From assembly GCA_021847625.1 (NCBI GenBank), contig JAJZQK010000322.1, positions 1-5,089 of the forward strand: 5,089 nucleotides of DNA, read 5' to 3'. A program made the position numbers and the translations under genes. Shown one piece after another: positions 5,067-5,089 of this stretch (the first letter of the stretch is position 1; every line of letters starts with the position of its first letter). The notes beneath the pieces are model-generated. The model was not told where the DNA came from and ran no database searches. It was given only the letters and a program-made list of their open reading frames with translations. The DNA comes from Chloroflexota bacterium. Its GTDB lineage: Bacteria > Chloroflexota > FW602-bin22 > JAMCYS01.

Positions 5067-5089
5067 TTACGCCTGACCGATCTCGTGGA
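5067..5089 (-). other. Right edge: possible tail of an upstream gene
   Basis: One minus-strand frame reads HEIGQA and stops with TAA at 5067-5069, immediately followed by AGGAG. This would fit the end of an upstream gene in the same operon. The other two frames also stay open to the edge, one stopping at 5026 and one at the TGA at 5012-5014 that overlaps the GTG start. Too little sequence is present to choose. Confidence 0.2.

Noticed and set aside
1..5089. Defence system, CRISPR array, mobile element or structural RNA gene.
   Set aside because: No array of direct repeats, transposase, terminal repeats, tRNA cloverleaf or rRNA sequence was found on either strand.

Overview
The window is GC-rich bacterial DNA (clearly above 60% G+C by eye) in which every gene I can support lies on the minus strand, so transcription runs from right to left. 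The organism cannot be named from this sequence. The G+C content, the phosphate butyryltransferase and acetate kinase pair, and the GxxExxR protein with an Arg/Asp-rich head would suit an uncultured anaerobic or fermentative bacterium, for example in the planctomycete/PVC range. That is a guess from gene style, not a proof.

In order of transcription: (1) The right edge (5026-5089) holds either the tail of an unseen gene or a leader, including an 8-codon frame with its own Shine-Dalgarno. (2) A 662-residue alkaline-phosphatase-superfamily phosphodiesterase/phosphatase follows (3027-5015). (3) A roughly 200-base spacer holds three closely set inverted repeats (2880-3003). (4) A short frame (2541-2894) encodes only the C-terminal half of a gamma-carbonic-anhydrase-like hexapeptide protein and contains a consensus extended -10 sequence. 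(5) A phosphate butyryl/acetyltransferase (1594-2517) starts 23 bases later. (6) A 119-base spacer with an inverted repeat precedes a divergent acetate/acyl kinase (281-1474). (7) Three bases after the kinase stop begins a GxxExxR-family protein (2-277), cut off by the left edge.

The phosphotransacylase and kinase form the usual two-step route from acyl-CoA through acyl phosphate to free acid plus ATP, and they are probably co-transcribed. The kinase keeps most of the ASKHA-fold acetate kinase framework but differs at four positions known to matter in Methanosarcina thermophila AckA, so its substrate or activity is open. The phosphodiesterase upstream has no evident metabolic link to this pair and is separated from it by the hairpin cluster.

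I found no tRNA, rRNA, CRISPR array, transposase or recognisable defence system. The points most worth following up are the altered kinase active site, the headless carbonic-anhydrase-like gene with a promoter-like element inside it, the hairpin cluster, and the repeat head of the GxxExxR protein.
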